NCBI RefSeq assembly: GCF_032878875.1
Contig: NZ_CP118157.1
Span: 1-64,000 of the forward strand
Length of the DNA stretch: 64,000 nt
Direction of reading: 5' to 3'
DNA from: Microbacterium sp. AB
GTDB taxonomy: Bacteria; Actinomycetota; Actinomycetes; Actinomycetales; Microbacteriaceae
The translations under genes were made by a program, and so were the position numbers. Under the pieces are notes generated by a model. That model made no database searches. It was not told the origin of the DNA and saw only the letters and a program-made list of their open reading frames with translations. Below are positions 51,350 to 60,655 of the stretch, in pieces; position 1 is the stretch's first letter; each line of letters starts with the position of its first letter.

Positions 51350-52295
51350 CTCCTCCTCCGAGACCGCCCTCGTCGTCGGCGTCGACCCGCGCCGGCGACG
51401 GGGCGGGCCCCTGCCCCGCGGCGGCACGGCCCGGCGCGACGCGGTGCGTGCCCTGCCCCTGCTCCCGGCCGTGGTGCTCCTCGCGGTCTTCCTGCTCGGT
51501 CCCGTCGTCAGCTCGTTCTACGGCGCCTTCACGAACGCCTCGCTCCGGGGCGCGGCCGCGAGGAGCACCGAGTTCGTGGGCCTGCGGAACTACGTCGACC
51601 TCTTCTCCGATCCCGACTTCCCGAAGTCGGTGCTCCTCACGCTCGTCTTCCTCATCGGCTCGGCCATCCTGGGGCAGAACGTGCTCGGGATGGTCCTCGC
51701 CGTCGCGATGCGGTCCTCCGCGAGGCCCGTGCGGGGCATCGTCTCGACGATCGTCGTGGGGGCGTGGGTGCTGCCCGAGATCGTCGCGTCCTTCGCGGCA
51801 TACGCGTTCTTCGCGCAGGACGGGACGCTCAACGCGCTCCTCGGCCTCGTGGGCGTCGAGGGGCCGTCGTGGCTCTACGACGCGCCCATGATGTCCGTCA
51901 TCCTCGCGAACGTCTGGCGCGGGACGGCGTTCTCGATGCTCGTGTACTCCGCCGCGCTCTCCGACGTGCCGCCCGAGATCACCGAGTCGGCGGAGGTGGA
52001 CGGCGCGCGCGGATGGCAGCGCTTCGCCTACATCACGGTGCCGATGATCCGTCGCAGCATCTCGACGAACCTCATGCTCACGACGCTGCAGACGCTCTCG
52101 GTCTTCACGCTCGTCTACGTGATGACGGGCGGCGGTCCGGGGACCGACTCGTCGACGCTGCCCGTCCTCGCCTACCAGGAGGCCTTCCGGTTCTCCGAGC
52201 TCGGGCTCGGCACGGCGATCGCGACCATCCTGCTCGTCGTCGGGGGCGTCTTCTCCGTCGTGTACATCCGTGCGCTCCGGCCGGAGGCGGACTGA
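51342..52295 (+). CDS. Sugar ABC transporter permease (CUT1, MalF-like)
   Basis: 317 residues with six main transmembrane helices. The EAA coupling loop reads EITESAEVDGARGWQRFAYI followed by TVPMIRR. A basic N-terminal extension (DPRRRRGG) precedes the first helix. It forms the importer channel with the next permease, whose ATG shares one base with this gene's stop (TGATG). Confidence 0.92.
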   Translation: MADSSSETALVVGVDPRRRRGGPLPRGGTARRDAVRALPLLPAVVLLAVFLLGPVVSSFYGAFTNASLRGAAARSTEFVGLRNYVDLFSDPDFPKSVLLTLVFLIGSAILGQNVLGMVLAVAMRSSARPVRGIVSTIVVGAWVLPEIVASFAAYAFFAQDGTLNALLGLVGVEGPSWLYDAPMMSVILANVWRGTAFSMLVYSAALSDVPPEITESAEVDGARGWQRFAYITVPMIRRSISTNLMLTTLQTLSVFTLVYVMTGGGPGTDSSTLPVLAYQEAFRFSELGLGTAIATILLVVGGVFSVVYIRALRPEAD

Positions 52296-53137
52296 TGTCG
52301 CTCGCCCTCACCTCGCCGCGCGGCAGGGGCCTGCGGATCACCGCGAACCTCGTCCTCGCGCTCATCGGCGTCGCGTTCCTGCTCCCGATGGTCTGGCTGC
52401 TGCTGGCGTCGTTCGACCGCAGCGCGACCCTGTCCGTCGGGCTGCCGTCGGAATGGACGCTCGAGAACTTCACGGCCGTGATGACCTGGGACCTCGCGTT
52501 CCGGCCGCTCCTCAACAGCCTGATCCTGGCGGGCGGATGCGCCGTCATCACCGTCGTCGTCTCCGTTCTCGCCGCCTATCCGCTCTCGCGGTACCGGCTG
52601 CGGATCAACCCGCCCTTCCTCTACGGCGTGCTCTTCGGGACGTGCCTGCCGATCACGGCGATGATGGTGCCGGTCTACATGCTGTTCGTGTGGTTCGACC
52701 TCATCGACTCGATCGCGGGGACCGTCCTCTTCCTCGCGGCAACGTCGCTGCCGATGGCCATCTGGATGACGAAGAACTTCATGGACTCGGTCCCGATCTC
52801 CCTCGAGGAGGCGGCCTGGGTCGACGGCGCCTCCATGATGACGACGCTCGTGCGCGTCGTCATGCCGCTCATGCGGTCGGGCATCGGCGTCGTGTTCATC
52901 TTCGTCTTCATGCAGGCGTGGGGGAACTTCTTCGTCCCGTTCGTGCTGCTGCTGAGCCCCGACCGTCAGCCCGCGGCGGTGAGCATCTTCTCCTTCTTCG
53001 GGCAGTACGGCGCCGTCGCCTACGGGCAGCTCGCCGCGTTCTCGCTCCTCTACTCGCTCCCCGTGCTCGCGCTGTATGTTCTCGTCACCCGGCTCTCGGG
53101 CGGCTCGTTCGCCCTCGCGGGCGCGGTCAAGGGCTGA
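52295..53137 (+). CDS. Sugar ABC transporter permease (CUT1, MalG-like)
   Basis: 280 residues, six transmembrane helices. The EAA loop is SLEEAAWVDGASMMTTLVRV followed by VMPLMRSG. MalG-like opening and closing helices are clear. No ATPase gene lies in this operon, as is usual for actinobacterial CUT1 importers that share an MsiK-type ATPase encoded elsewhere. It precedes the mannosidase by 25 bp. Confidence 0.92.
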   Translation: MSLALTSPRGRGLRITANLVLALIGVAFLLPMVWLLLASFDRSATLSVGLPSEWTLENFTAVMTWDLAFRPLLNSLILAGGCAVITVVVSVLAAYPLSRYRLRINPPFLYGVLFGTCLPITAMMVPVYMLFVWFDLIDSIAGTVLFLAATSLPMAIWMTKNFMDSVPISLEEAAWVDGASMMTTLVRVVMPLMRSGIGVVFIFVFMQAWGNFFVPFVLLLSPDRQPAAVSIFSFFGQYGAVAYGQLAAFSLLYSLPVLALYVLVTRLSGGSFALAGAVKG

Positions 53138-53162
53138 ACGTCCGAAAGAAAGGAACCCGTCC

Positions 53163-56100
53163 ATGCACGATGACTCCGCCCTCGTCGAGGCGAGGATCGC
53201 CCGGACCCACCGCGATCGCATCGCCCCGGCCATCCGGTCGCCGCGCGCTCCCGTCGCCGTCGAGGCCTGGGAGGCGCCCGGCGAGCCCGTGCCGTTCGCG
53301 GAGGCGGCCGGGCGGGCGTTCTCCCCCCTCGAACGCGGGGAGCCGTGGGGCAGGCCCTGGGGCACGACGTGGCTCCGGGTGCGCGGCTCCCTGCCCGGCG
53401 GATGGCGGGAGCGCGTGGAGGCGGGCACCCACGAGGCGGAGCTCGTCGTTGACCTCGGCTTCACCCCGGGGCAGCCGGGCTTCCAGTCGGAGGGGCTCGT
53501 CTACACGCCGCAGGGAAGCGTCCTGAAGGGACTCGAGCCGCTCAACGACTGGATCGCGCTCCCGGCGGGCGAGGACGGGTTCGAGGTCTACATCGAGGCG
53601 GCGTCGAACCCCGACGTCGGGTCGGACTGGTCGTTCCGCCCGACGCCCGTGGGCGACAGGGCGACGGCGGGCGACGACCCCCTCTACCGCTTCGGCGGCG
53701 TCGAGGTCGTGCTGCGCGACCGCGCGGTCTTCGCGCTCGACCGCGACTGGACGACGCTCGCGGGGCTCCTCGCCGTGCTGCCGGAGCGCTCGCCGCGGCG
53801 GGCGGGCGTCCTGCGTGCGCTCGAACGCGCGTCCGACGCGCTCGACCCCGACGACGTCGCCGGCTCGGCGGCGGACGCGAGGGCGGCGCTCGCCCCCGCA
53901 CTCGCGTCGTCCGCGACCGGCTCGGCGCACCGCGTCGCGGCCGTCGGACACGCGCACATCGACTCCGCCTGGCTCTGGCCCGTGCGCGAGACCGTCCGCA
54001 AGTGCGCGCGGACGTTCTCGAACGTGCTCGACCTCATGGACCGGTATCCGGACTTCGTCTTCGCGGCCTCGTCGGCGCAGCAGTACCTGTGGATGCAGGA
54101 GAGCTACCCGGAGATCTTCGACCGCATCCGCGCGCGTGTGGCGGAGGGTCGGTGGGTTCCCGTGGGCGGGATGTGGGTCGAGTCGGACACGAACATGCCG
54201 GGCGGGGAGGCCCTCGCACGGCAGTTCGTCGCGGGCAAGGGGTACTTCCTCCGCGAGCTGGGGGTCGAGACGACCGAGGTCTGGCTGCCCGACTCGTTCG
54301 GCTACTCGGCCGCGCTGCCGCAGATCGTGGCAGCCTCGGCGTCGGACAGCTTCCTCACGCAGAAGATCTCGTGGAACGAGACGAACGTGATGCCGCACCA
54401 CACCTTCCTCTGGGAGGGCATCGACGGCAGCCGGGTCTTCACGCACTTCCCTCCCGTCGACAGGTACAACTCCGACCTCGGCGCCGTCGATCTCGACCGG
54501 GCGGAGCGTCAGCACGCGGAGCGGGGCATCAGCGACCTCTCGCTCGTGCCGTTCGGCTTCGGCGACGGCGGAGGCGGGCCGACGCGCGAGATGATCGAGA
54601 CGGCGCACCGCAAGCGCGACCTCGAGGGGTCGCCGCGCGTCGAGCTGACGCGCCCCGACGACTTCTTCGCGCAGGCGAAGGCGGAGCTGCCGGCTCCGTC
54701 GACGTGGTCGGGCGAGCTGTACCTGGAGTTCCATCGGGGCACGTACACCTCGCAGGCCCGGACGAAGGCGGGCAACCGCCGCAGCGAGCACCTGCTGCGC
54801 GAGGCCGAGCTGTGGGCGGCGACGGCCGCCGTGCGCCACGGCGCCGCCTACCCTGCCGACCGGCTGCGCGACCTCTGGCGCACGGTGCTGCTGCAGCAGT
54901 TCCACGACATCCTCCCCGGCTCCTCGATCGCCTGGGTGCATCAGCAGGCGGAGGAGGAGTACGCCCGTGTCGCCGCGGAGCTCGAGGAGATCGTCGACGC
55001 GTCCCTCGACGTGCTCGCGGGCGGAACACCGCCGCCGGACGACGGCACGTCCGGGCGGGAGGACGTCGTCTTCAACGCGGCGCCGGTGACCGTCGACGGC
55101 GTGGCGGCGATGGCCGCGGGGCATCCGGGTGCGCGGCCCCGGGCCGGGGTCTCGCGGACGGACGACGGCTTCGTGCTCGAGGGCGAGGGGATCCGCGTGG
55201 TCGTCGACGCCCGCGGCGAGATCGTCTCGCTCATCGACACGGCGACGGGCCGTGAGGCGATCGCCCCCGAGGGCCGCGGCAACGTCCTGCAGCTCTTCCG
55301 CGACACCCCCAACCAGTGGGACGCGTGGGATCTCGACCACCACTTCAACCGCACGCCGCAGGGCGCCTCCCGGGTCTCGTCGGCGCGGATCGAGGGCGAC
55401 GCCGTCGTCGTCGAGCACGAGATCGGCCGGTCGGCCGTGACGCAGCGCCTCCGCATCGCGCCGCACGGCCTCGCCGTCGACATCGAGACGACGGTGGACT
55501 GGCACGAGCGCCAGAAGCTGCTGAAGCTCTCCTTCGACGTCGACGTGCTGGCCGACACCGCGGCATCCGAGATCCAGTTCGGGCACGTCCGCCGTCCCGT
55601 CCACGCCAACACGTCGTGGGACGCCGCGCGCTTCGAGACGGTGGCGCACCGCTGGCTGCACGTGGACGAGCCGGGCTTCGGCGTGACGCTCGCCAACGAC
55701 CGCGTCTACGGCCATGACGTGACACGCCGCGAGCGGGCGGGCGGCGGCGGGACGACGCGCGTGCGGGAGTCGCTCCTGCGCGCGCCGGTCTTCCCCGACC
55801 CCTCGGCCGATCAGGGCGTGCACGTCTTCCGCCACGCGCTGTCGACCGGCGGCATCCTCGACGCCGTCGCGGAGGGCTACCGCCTGAACCTGCCGACGCG
55901 CTCCCGCCGCGGCGGGCCCGTCGAGCCGCTCGTGCGGGTGGAGGGCGCACCGTCGGTGCTCGTGGAGGCCGTGAAGCTCGCGGAGGACGGATCGGGGGAT
56001 GTCGTCGTGCGGCTCTACGAGGCGCGCGGGGGACGTGCGAGGGGGCGGCTCGTCCCGGGCTTCGCCGCCGCCGGGGCGGTGCGCACCGACCTGCTGGAGC

Positions 56101-56186
56101 GGCCTCTCGACCACCGGCCCGACGACGCGCTCGCTCTCGACCTGCGCCCCTTCGAGCTCGTGACCGTGCGGATCGGCCGGGCGTAG
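53163..56186 (+). CDS. GH38 alpha-mannosidase
   Basis: 1007 residues without a signal peptide, so cytoplasmic. GH38 zinc-site residues are present: His265 and Asp267 in GHAHIDSAWLWPVRET and the nucleophile Asp377 in VWLPDSFGYSAALPQI; a further zinc histidine is in LLQQFHDILPGSSIAWVHQ. The C-terminal half is the beta-rich GH38 domain. It removes terminal alpha-mannose from imported oligosaccharides, e.g. N-glycan or mannan fragments. The ATG at 53163 follows AAAGGAA. The ABC importer upstream should deliver its substrate. Confidence 0.94.
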   Translation: MHDDSALVEARIARTHRDRIAPAIRSPRAPVAVEAWEAPGEPVPFAEAAGRAFSPLERGEPWGRPWGTTWLRVRGSLPGGWRERVEAGTHEAELVVDLGFTPGQPGFQSEGLVYTPQGSVLKGLEPLNDWIALPAGEDGFEVYIEAASNPDVGSDWSFRPTPVGDRATAGDDPLYRFGGVEVVLRDRAVFALDRDWTTLAGLLAVLPERSPRRAGVLRALERASDALDPDDVAGSAADARAALAPALASSATGSAHRVAAVGHAHIDSAWLWPVRETVRKCARTFSNVLDLMDRYPDFVFAASSAQQYLWMQESYPEIFDRIRARVAEGRWVPVGGMWVESDTNMPGGEALARQFVAGKGYFLRELGVETTEVWLPDSFGYSAALPQIVAASASDSFLTQKISWNETNVMPHHTFLWEGIDGSRVFTHFPPVDRYNSDLGAVDLDRAERQHAERGISDLSLVPFGFGDGGGGPTREMIETAHRKRDLEGSPRVELTRPDDFFAQAKAELPAPSTWSGELYLEFHRGTYTSQARTKAGNRRSEHLLREAELWAATAAVRHGAAYPADRLRDLWRTVLLQQFHDILPGSSIAWVHQQAEEEYARVAAELEEIVDASLDVLAGGTPPPDDGTSGREDVVFNAAPVTVDGVAAMAAGHPGARPRAGVSRTDDGFVLEGEGIRVVVDARGEIVSLIDTATGREAIAPEGRGNVLQLFRDTPNQWDAWDLDHHFNRTPQGASRVSSARIEGDAVVVEHEIGRSAVTQRLRIAPHGLAVDIETTVDWHERQKLLKLSFDVDVLADTAASEIQFGHVRRPVHANTSWDAARFETVAHRWLHVDEPGFGVTLANDRVYGHDVTRRERAGGGGTTRVRESLLRAPVFPDPSADQGVHVFRHALSTGGILDAVAEGYRLNLPTRSRRGGPVEPLVRVEGAPSVLVEAVKLAEDGSGDVVVRLYEARGGRARGRLVPGFAAAGAVRTDLLERPLDHRPDDALALDLRPFELVTVRIGRA

Positions 56187-56212
56187 GCGCGGGCGTCCGG
56201 TCGCCCGTTCAG

Positions 56213-56261
56213 ATGACGAATCCGACCCGGTCTCCCACTCCAACCGAGTCGGATTCGTCAT
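56213..56261. terminator. 14-bp inverted repeat between the mannosidase and nucS
   Basis: ATGACGAATCCGAC (56213-56226) pairs perfectly with GTCGGATTCGTCAT (56248-56261) around a 21-base loop. It lies between convergent genes. The long loop is unusual for a terminator, so a protein-binding or other role is also possible. Confidence 0.5.
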
Positions 56262-56279
56262 TCGAACCGGCCGCCGGCC

Positions 56280-56975
56280 TCAGAACAGCCGCGGCACGCC
56301 CGACTCGATGCCCTTCATCTCGTCGTAGTCGAGGGTGAGGCAGCGGATGCCGCGATCCTCGGCGAGCACGCGGGCCTGCGGCTTGATCTCCTGCGCGGCG
56401 AACACGCCCTGCACGGGGGCGAGATGCGGGTCGCGGCCGAGCAGCTCCAGGTACCGCGTGAGCTGCTCGACGCCGTCGATGTCTCCCCGTCGCTTGACCT
56501 CGACGGCGATGGCGACGCCCGCTGCGTCGCGCACGAGCAGATCGACGGGACCGATCGCGGTGGGGTACTCGCGGCGGACGAGCGTCGCGCCGACGGAGAT
56601 GAGGTCGACCTGCTCCGCGAGCAGCCGCTGCAGGTCCGACTCGACGCCGTCCTTGATGAGGCCGGGGTCGACGCCGAGGTCGTGTCGCGTGTCGCTCACG
56701 ATCTCGTGGATGCGCACGGTGAGGGCGTCGCCCGTCTTCTGGTGCGTCACCTTCCACACCTCGACGACGCCCGCCGACGAGAGCTCCTCGTCGGGAGCCA
56801 CGACGTCGAGGCGGCAGGGCGGGCTCATCCAGTTGAGCGGCTTGTAGGAGCCGCCGTCCGAGTGGACGAGCAGGCTGCCGTCGCCCTTGTGCATGAGCAC
56901 GCGGGTGGCGAGGGGCAGATGCGCATGGAGCCGACCGGTGTAGTCGACGGAGCAGCGGGCGATGACGAGACGCAC
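56280..56975 (-). CDS. nucS: NucS/EndoMS mismatch-specific endonuclease
   Basis: 231 residues. The N-terminal dimerisation/DNA-binding part begins [16 protein letters not shown]; the C-terminal nuclease has the D-ExK core in [20 protein letters not shown] and [13 protein letters not shown]. The C-terminal GVPRLF resembles the sliding-clamp binding tail. In actinobacteria lacking MutS/MutL it carries out non-canonical mismatch repair. The GTG at 56975 lies six bases after TAGGCT, a leaderless start. Confidence 0.94.
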   Translation of the reverse strand: MRLVIARCSVDYTGRLHAHLPLATRVLMHKGDGSLLVHSDGGSYKPLNWMSPPCRLDVVAPDEELSSAGVVEVWKVTHQKTGDALTVRIHEIVSDTRHDLGVDPGLIKDGVESDLQRLLAEQVDLISVGATLVRREYPTAIGPVDLLVRDAAGVAIAVEVKRRGDIDGVEQLTRYLELLGRDPHLAPVQGVFAAQEIKPQARVLAEDRGIRCLTLDYDEMKGIESGVPRLF

Positions 56976-56981
56976 CGGACG

Positions 56982-56987
56982 AGCCTA
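56982..56987 (-). promoter_or_regulatory. -10 element (TAGGCT) of a leaderless promoter for nucS
   Basis: Minus strand TAGGCT-CGTCCG-GTG gives six bases between the element and the start codon, with no ribosome binding site. The region up to mrpA (56988-57137) also holds TAGACT (57076-57081), a possible -10 for the Mrp operon. Confidence 0.45.
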
Positions 56988-57137
56988 GCCTCCGTCGATC
57001 CCTCGACGTCGACGACGTCATCTATGCCGTCCGGCGTATTCGTGGCCGTGCGCGTCCTCACAGGTTCTGCACGGGTAGACTGACGAGGCCCACCTGCACC
57101 TGACCCGCCGTGTTCGACGCGCCAGAGGAGATGCCCC

Positions 57138-60074
57138 ATGCTCGTGCTCCTCGCGCTTTTCGCGGCCGGCGCGCTGGTGCTCCCGATCCTGGCGAAGTGG
57201 CTCGGCGCGCACGTGTTCTGGGTCGCGGCGCTCTTCCCCGTCGCGGCGCTCGTGCAGGCGGTCATCGTGTCGCCCCAGGTCGTCGGCGGTGACATTCCCT
57301 ACGAGTCATACACCTGGATCGCTCCGCTCGGCATCGAGCTCTCGATGCGCATGGACACGCTCAGCTGGGTGATGACGCTCGTCGTGACGGGCGTGGGAGC
57401 GCTCGTCCTCCTCTACTGCCGGGTGTACTTCCGCGGCAAGACGGCCGGGCTCGGTCGATTCTCCGCGGTGCTGCTGGCCTTCGCCGGCGCCATGTACGGG
57501 CTCGTCCTCACCGACGACGCGGTCATGCTCGTGATGTTCTGGGAGATCACGAGCATCCTGTCGTACCTGCTGATCGGGCACTACTACACCCGCGCCGCCA
57601 GCCGTCGTGCCGCGCTGCAGGCGCTCCTCGTCACGACCCTGGGCGGCCTCGTGATGTTCGTCGGCATCGTCCTGCTCGTGGTCGAGACCGGCACGTCGAG
57701 CATCTCGGCGATCCTCGAGCTCGCTCCGTCGGGCGCTCTCGTCGACGTCGCCCTCGTGCTCCTGCTCGTGGGAGCGGTCAGCAAGTCGGCCCTGTTCCCG
57801 TTCCACTTCTGGCTTCCGGGGGCGATGGCCGCGCCGACGCCCGTCAGCGCCTACCTGCACGCCGCCGCCATGGTCAAGGCCGGCATCTACCTGCTCGCGC
57901 GCTTCGCCCCGGCCTTCGCCGAGGAGGGGCCGTGGCGTCCGATCATCGTGACCCTGGGCGTGATCACGATGCTCCACGGCGGCGTGCAGGCGCTGCGCGA
58001 GACCGACCTCAAGCGCATCCTCGCCTTCGGCACCGTCAGCCAGCTCGGCTTCATCTCCGCGATCATCGGCTACGGCACGCGCGACATGGCGCTCGCGGGC
58101 ATCGCCCTCCTGCTGAGCCACGCGCTCTTCAAGTCGTCGCTCTTCCTCATCGTCGGCGTCATCGACCGTCAGCTGTCGACGCGCGACATCCGCGAGCTGA
58201 GCGGCGTGGGCCGGCAGGCCCCCACGATGGCCGCGCTCGCGATGGTGGCCGTGGCCACGATGGCCGGCCTGCCCCCGACCCTCGGCTTCGTCGCGAAGGA
58301 GGCCGCGTTCACGGCGCTGCTCGAGGAGGCCTCCGCCGGCGGGGCCTGGGCGCTCGTCGCGCTCGTCGGCGTCGTGGTCGGCTCGGCGCTCACGCTCGCC
58401 TACGGGCTCCGCTTCATCTGGGGCGCGTTCTGGACCAAGCGCGGCGCGGGCGGCGAGAGGCTCGAGCCGACGCACTGGCCGGATCCGCCGCTCGGCTTCC
58501 TCGGCTCGCCCCTCGTGCTGTCCACGCTCGCGCTCGCCGGCGGACTCGTCGCGCCGCTGCTCGACTCCGTGCTCTCGGGCTATGCGGACTCCGCCCCGGG
58601 GGACGGGGAGTATCATCTCGCGCTCTGGCACGGTCTCGAGCCCGCCCTGGCCCTGTCGGCGCTGACGATCGTCGGCGGCGTCGGCGTGTTCTGGCTCGTG
58701 CGCGCCCGCGGCTGGGATCGCGCCAGGCGGATCCTCCGCCTTCAGGCCGGCGACGTCTACTACCTCGTCACCCGCGGCATCGACCGCCTCTCGGTCCTCG
58801 TCACGTCGATCACCCAGCGCGGGTCGCTCCCGGCGTACGTCGGCACGGTGTTCGTCGTGTTCGTCGTCGCGGAGGGCGTCGTGCTGCTCGCGGATCCCGA
58901 GTGGAAGATCGCCCTCGACGCCTGGCAGCACCCCGTGCAGCTCGCCATCGCCCCGATCATGATCGCCGCCGGCATCCTCGCCGTGCGCGCCCGCAAGCGG
59001 TACACGGGCGTCGTGCTCGTGTCGGCGACCGGGCTCGGGATGGTCGTCCTCTTCGCCGTCGAGGGCGCCCCCGACCTGGCCCTCACGCAGGTGCTCGTCG
59101 AGTCGGTCACGCTCATCGCCTTCACCCTCGTGCTGCGCCGCCTGCCCTCGCGGGTCGGCTCCCACAACGGCTCCGTCGCGCCCGTCGTCCGTGCCGTCCT
59201 CGCCATCGCGGTCGGTGCGACGATGGCCGTGATCGTCGTCGTCGCGACGAGCGCGCGCATCCACGAGCCCATCTCGGTCGACTGGGCCGAGATGGCGTAC
59301 GAGATCGGCCACGGACGCAACATCGTCAACGTGGCCCTCGTCGATCTGCGCGGATGGGACACGATGGGCGAGCTGTCGGTGCTCGTCCTGGCGGCGACCG
59401 GCGTCGCGTCCCTCGTCTTCGTCACGCAGCGCTCCGACAACACGCTTCAGCGGCTGAGGAAGAAGATCCCGCGCTCGGCCCGTCGCGCGGTGCGCAGCCG
59501 TCCGCTCGTGGAGACGACCGACGGCCTCCGCCTTCAGACCGTGGAGAACCGCGACCGGCCCCGCGCCTGGCTCGTGGGCGGCCAGAGGATGAGCCGGGAG
59601 TCGCGGTCGATCCTGCTCGAGGTCATCGTCCGCATCCTCTTCCACACGATCATCGTCGTGTCGCTCTACCTGCTGTTCGCCGGCCACAACCTCCCGGGAG
59701 GCGGCTTCGCCGGGGGGCTCGTCGCGGGGATGGCGCTCGTCATGCGCTACATCGCCGGCGGCCGCTACGAGCTCGGGGCGGCCGCGCCGCGAGACGCCGG
59801 ACAGCTGCTCGGCGCCGGCATGGTGCTCGCCGTGGGCACGGCCGTCGTGCCGCTGCTGTTCGGCCTGGACCCCCTCACGCGCGGCGTCTGGGAGGCGGAG
59901 CTGCCCCTCGTCGGCCACATCGAGTTCGTGACGTCGACCATCTTCGACGTCGGGGTGTACCTCGTCGTGATCGGTCTCGTTCTCGACGTGCTGCGCAGCC
60001 TCGGCGCCGAGGTCGACAGGCAGCTGCGCGAGGAGAACCCGGTCGCCGAGGAGACGGGGCAGGTCCGCGGATGA
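57138..60074 (+). CDS. mrpA: Mrp Na+/H+ antiporter subunit A (with fused MrpB-like region)
   Basis: 978 residues and about 20 or more transmembrane helices. The N-terminal 500 residues are the NuoL/ND5-like proton channel (MFWEITSILSYLLIGHYYT, SKSALFPFHFWLPGAMAAPTP, LKRILAFGTVSQLGFI). After a middle MrpA region, the last ~170 residues (HTIIVVSLYLLFAGHNLPGG and following) match MrpB, which is fused here. The complex exports Na+ for H+ and supports pH and salt homeostasis. The ATG at 57138 follows AGAGGAG; it overlaps mrpC by four bases. Confidence 0.94.
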   Translation: MLVLLALFAAGALVLPILAKWLGAHVFWVAALFPVAALVQAVIVSPQVVGGDIPYESYTWIAPLGIELSMRMDTLSWVMTLVVTGVGALVLLYCRVYFRGKTAGLGRFSAVLLAFAGAMYGLVLTDDAVMLVMFWEITSILSYLLIGHYYTRAASRRAALQALLVTTLGGLVMFVGIVLLVVETGTSSISAILELAPSGALVDVALVLLLVGAVSKSALFPFHFWLPGAMAAPTPVSAYLHAAAMVKAGIYLLARFAPAFAEEGPWRPIIVTLGVITMLHGGVQALRETDLKRILAFGTVSQLGFISAIIGYGTRDMALAGIALLLSHALFKSSLFLIVGVIDRQLSTRDIRELSGVGRQAPTMAALAMVAVATMAGLPPTLGFVAKEAAFTALLEEASAGGAWALVALVGVVVGSALTLAYGLRFIWGAFWTKRGAGGERLEPTHWPDPPLGFLGSPLVLSTLALAGGLVAPLLDSVLSGYADSAPGDGEYHLALWHGLEPALALSALTIVGGVGVFWLVRARGWDRARRILRLQAGDVYYLVTRGIDRLSVLVTSITQRGSLPAYVGTVFVVFVVAEGVVLLADPEWKIALDAWQHPVQLAIAPIMIAAGILAVRARKRYTGVVLVSATGLGMVVLFAVEGAPDLALTQVLVESVTLIAFTLVLRRLPSRVGSHNGSVAPVVRAVLAIAVGATMAVIVVVATSARIHEPISVDWAEMAYEIGHGRNIVNVALVDLRGWDTMGELSVLVLAATGVASLVFVTQRSDNTLQRLRKKIPRSARRAVRSRPLVETTDGLRLQTVENRDRPRAWLVGGQRMSRESRSILLEVIVRILFHTIIVVSLYLLFAGHNLPGGGFAGGLVAGMALVMRYIAGGRYELGAAAPRDAGQLLGAGMVLAVGTAVVPLLFGLDPLTRGVWEAELPLVGHIEFVTSTIFDVGVYLVVIGLVLDVLRSLGAEVDRQLREENPVAEETGQVRG

Positions 60075-60655
60075 GCACCTCTCTCACCCTCGTCGTCATC
60101 ATGGGCGCGCTCTATGCGGCCGGCGTCTACGCCATGCTGGAGCGCAGCCTCAGCCGTGTGCTCATCGGCTTCCTCCTGCTCGGCAACGCGACGAACCTGC
60201 TCCTGCTCACCGTCATGGGCTTCCCCGGGGTTTCTCCGTTCTACGGGGACGAGGGCGAGCAGAGCGACCCGCTGACGCAGGCCCTCACGCTCACCGCCAT
60301 CGTCATCACCTTCGCGATCAGCGCGTTCCTGCTCGCGCTCATCTACCGCTCCTGGCAGCTGGGCCGCGCCGACACGGTGGAGGACGACGAGGAGGACCGC
60401 TCGCTGCGCGAACGGGCGATCGAGACCGAGGACGCGCTCGAGGACGAGGAGGAGCACGCCGAGTCGGGGGACGAGTCGGTGACCGACTTCGTCGGGGACG
60501 TGGCCTCGCCCATCACGATCCTGCACGCCGCGGACGCGGCAGGGCTGCGGGACGACGCCCCCGTGGACACCCCGTCGCCACCGCGCAGGCGCAAGGGCGT
60601 CGAGGACGATGAGCAGGATCCCGATCGAGACGACGAAGGAGGAGGCAGCCGATGA
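60071..60655 (+). CDS. mrpC: Mrp antiporter subunit C with acidic C-terminal extension
   Basis: 194 residues; typical MrpC is nearer 115. The first ~105 residues are the NuoK-like three-helix subunit (GVYAMLERSLSRVLIGFLLL, NATNLLLLTVMG, LTAIVITFAISAFLLALIY). The remainder is a strongly acidic, probably disordered tail (EDDEEDRSLRERA, EDALEDEEEHAESGD) ending in basic PPRRRKG and DDEQDPDRDDEGGG. The tail is likely cytoplasmic. ATGA overlaps with both neighbours. Confidence 0.92.
   Translation: MSTSLTLVVIMGALYAAGVYAMLERSLSRVLIGFLLLGNATNLLLLTVMGFPGVSPFYGDEGEQSDPLTQALTLTAIVITFAISAFLLALIYRSWQLGRADTVEDDEEDRSLRERAIETEDALEDEEEHAESGDESVTDFVGDVASPITILHAADAAGLRDDAPVDTPSPPRRRKGVEDDEQDPDRDDEGGGSR

Noticed and set aside
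53127-56261. A 1044-codon frame antisense to the alpha-mannosidase
   Set aside because: Shadow of a real GH38 gene with intact active-site motifs; the reverse product is low-complexity Arg/Val/Asp-rich.
57306-59918. An 870-codon frame antisense to mrpA
   Set aside because: Shadow frame; highly charged with no recognisable domain, opposite a clear MrpA.
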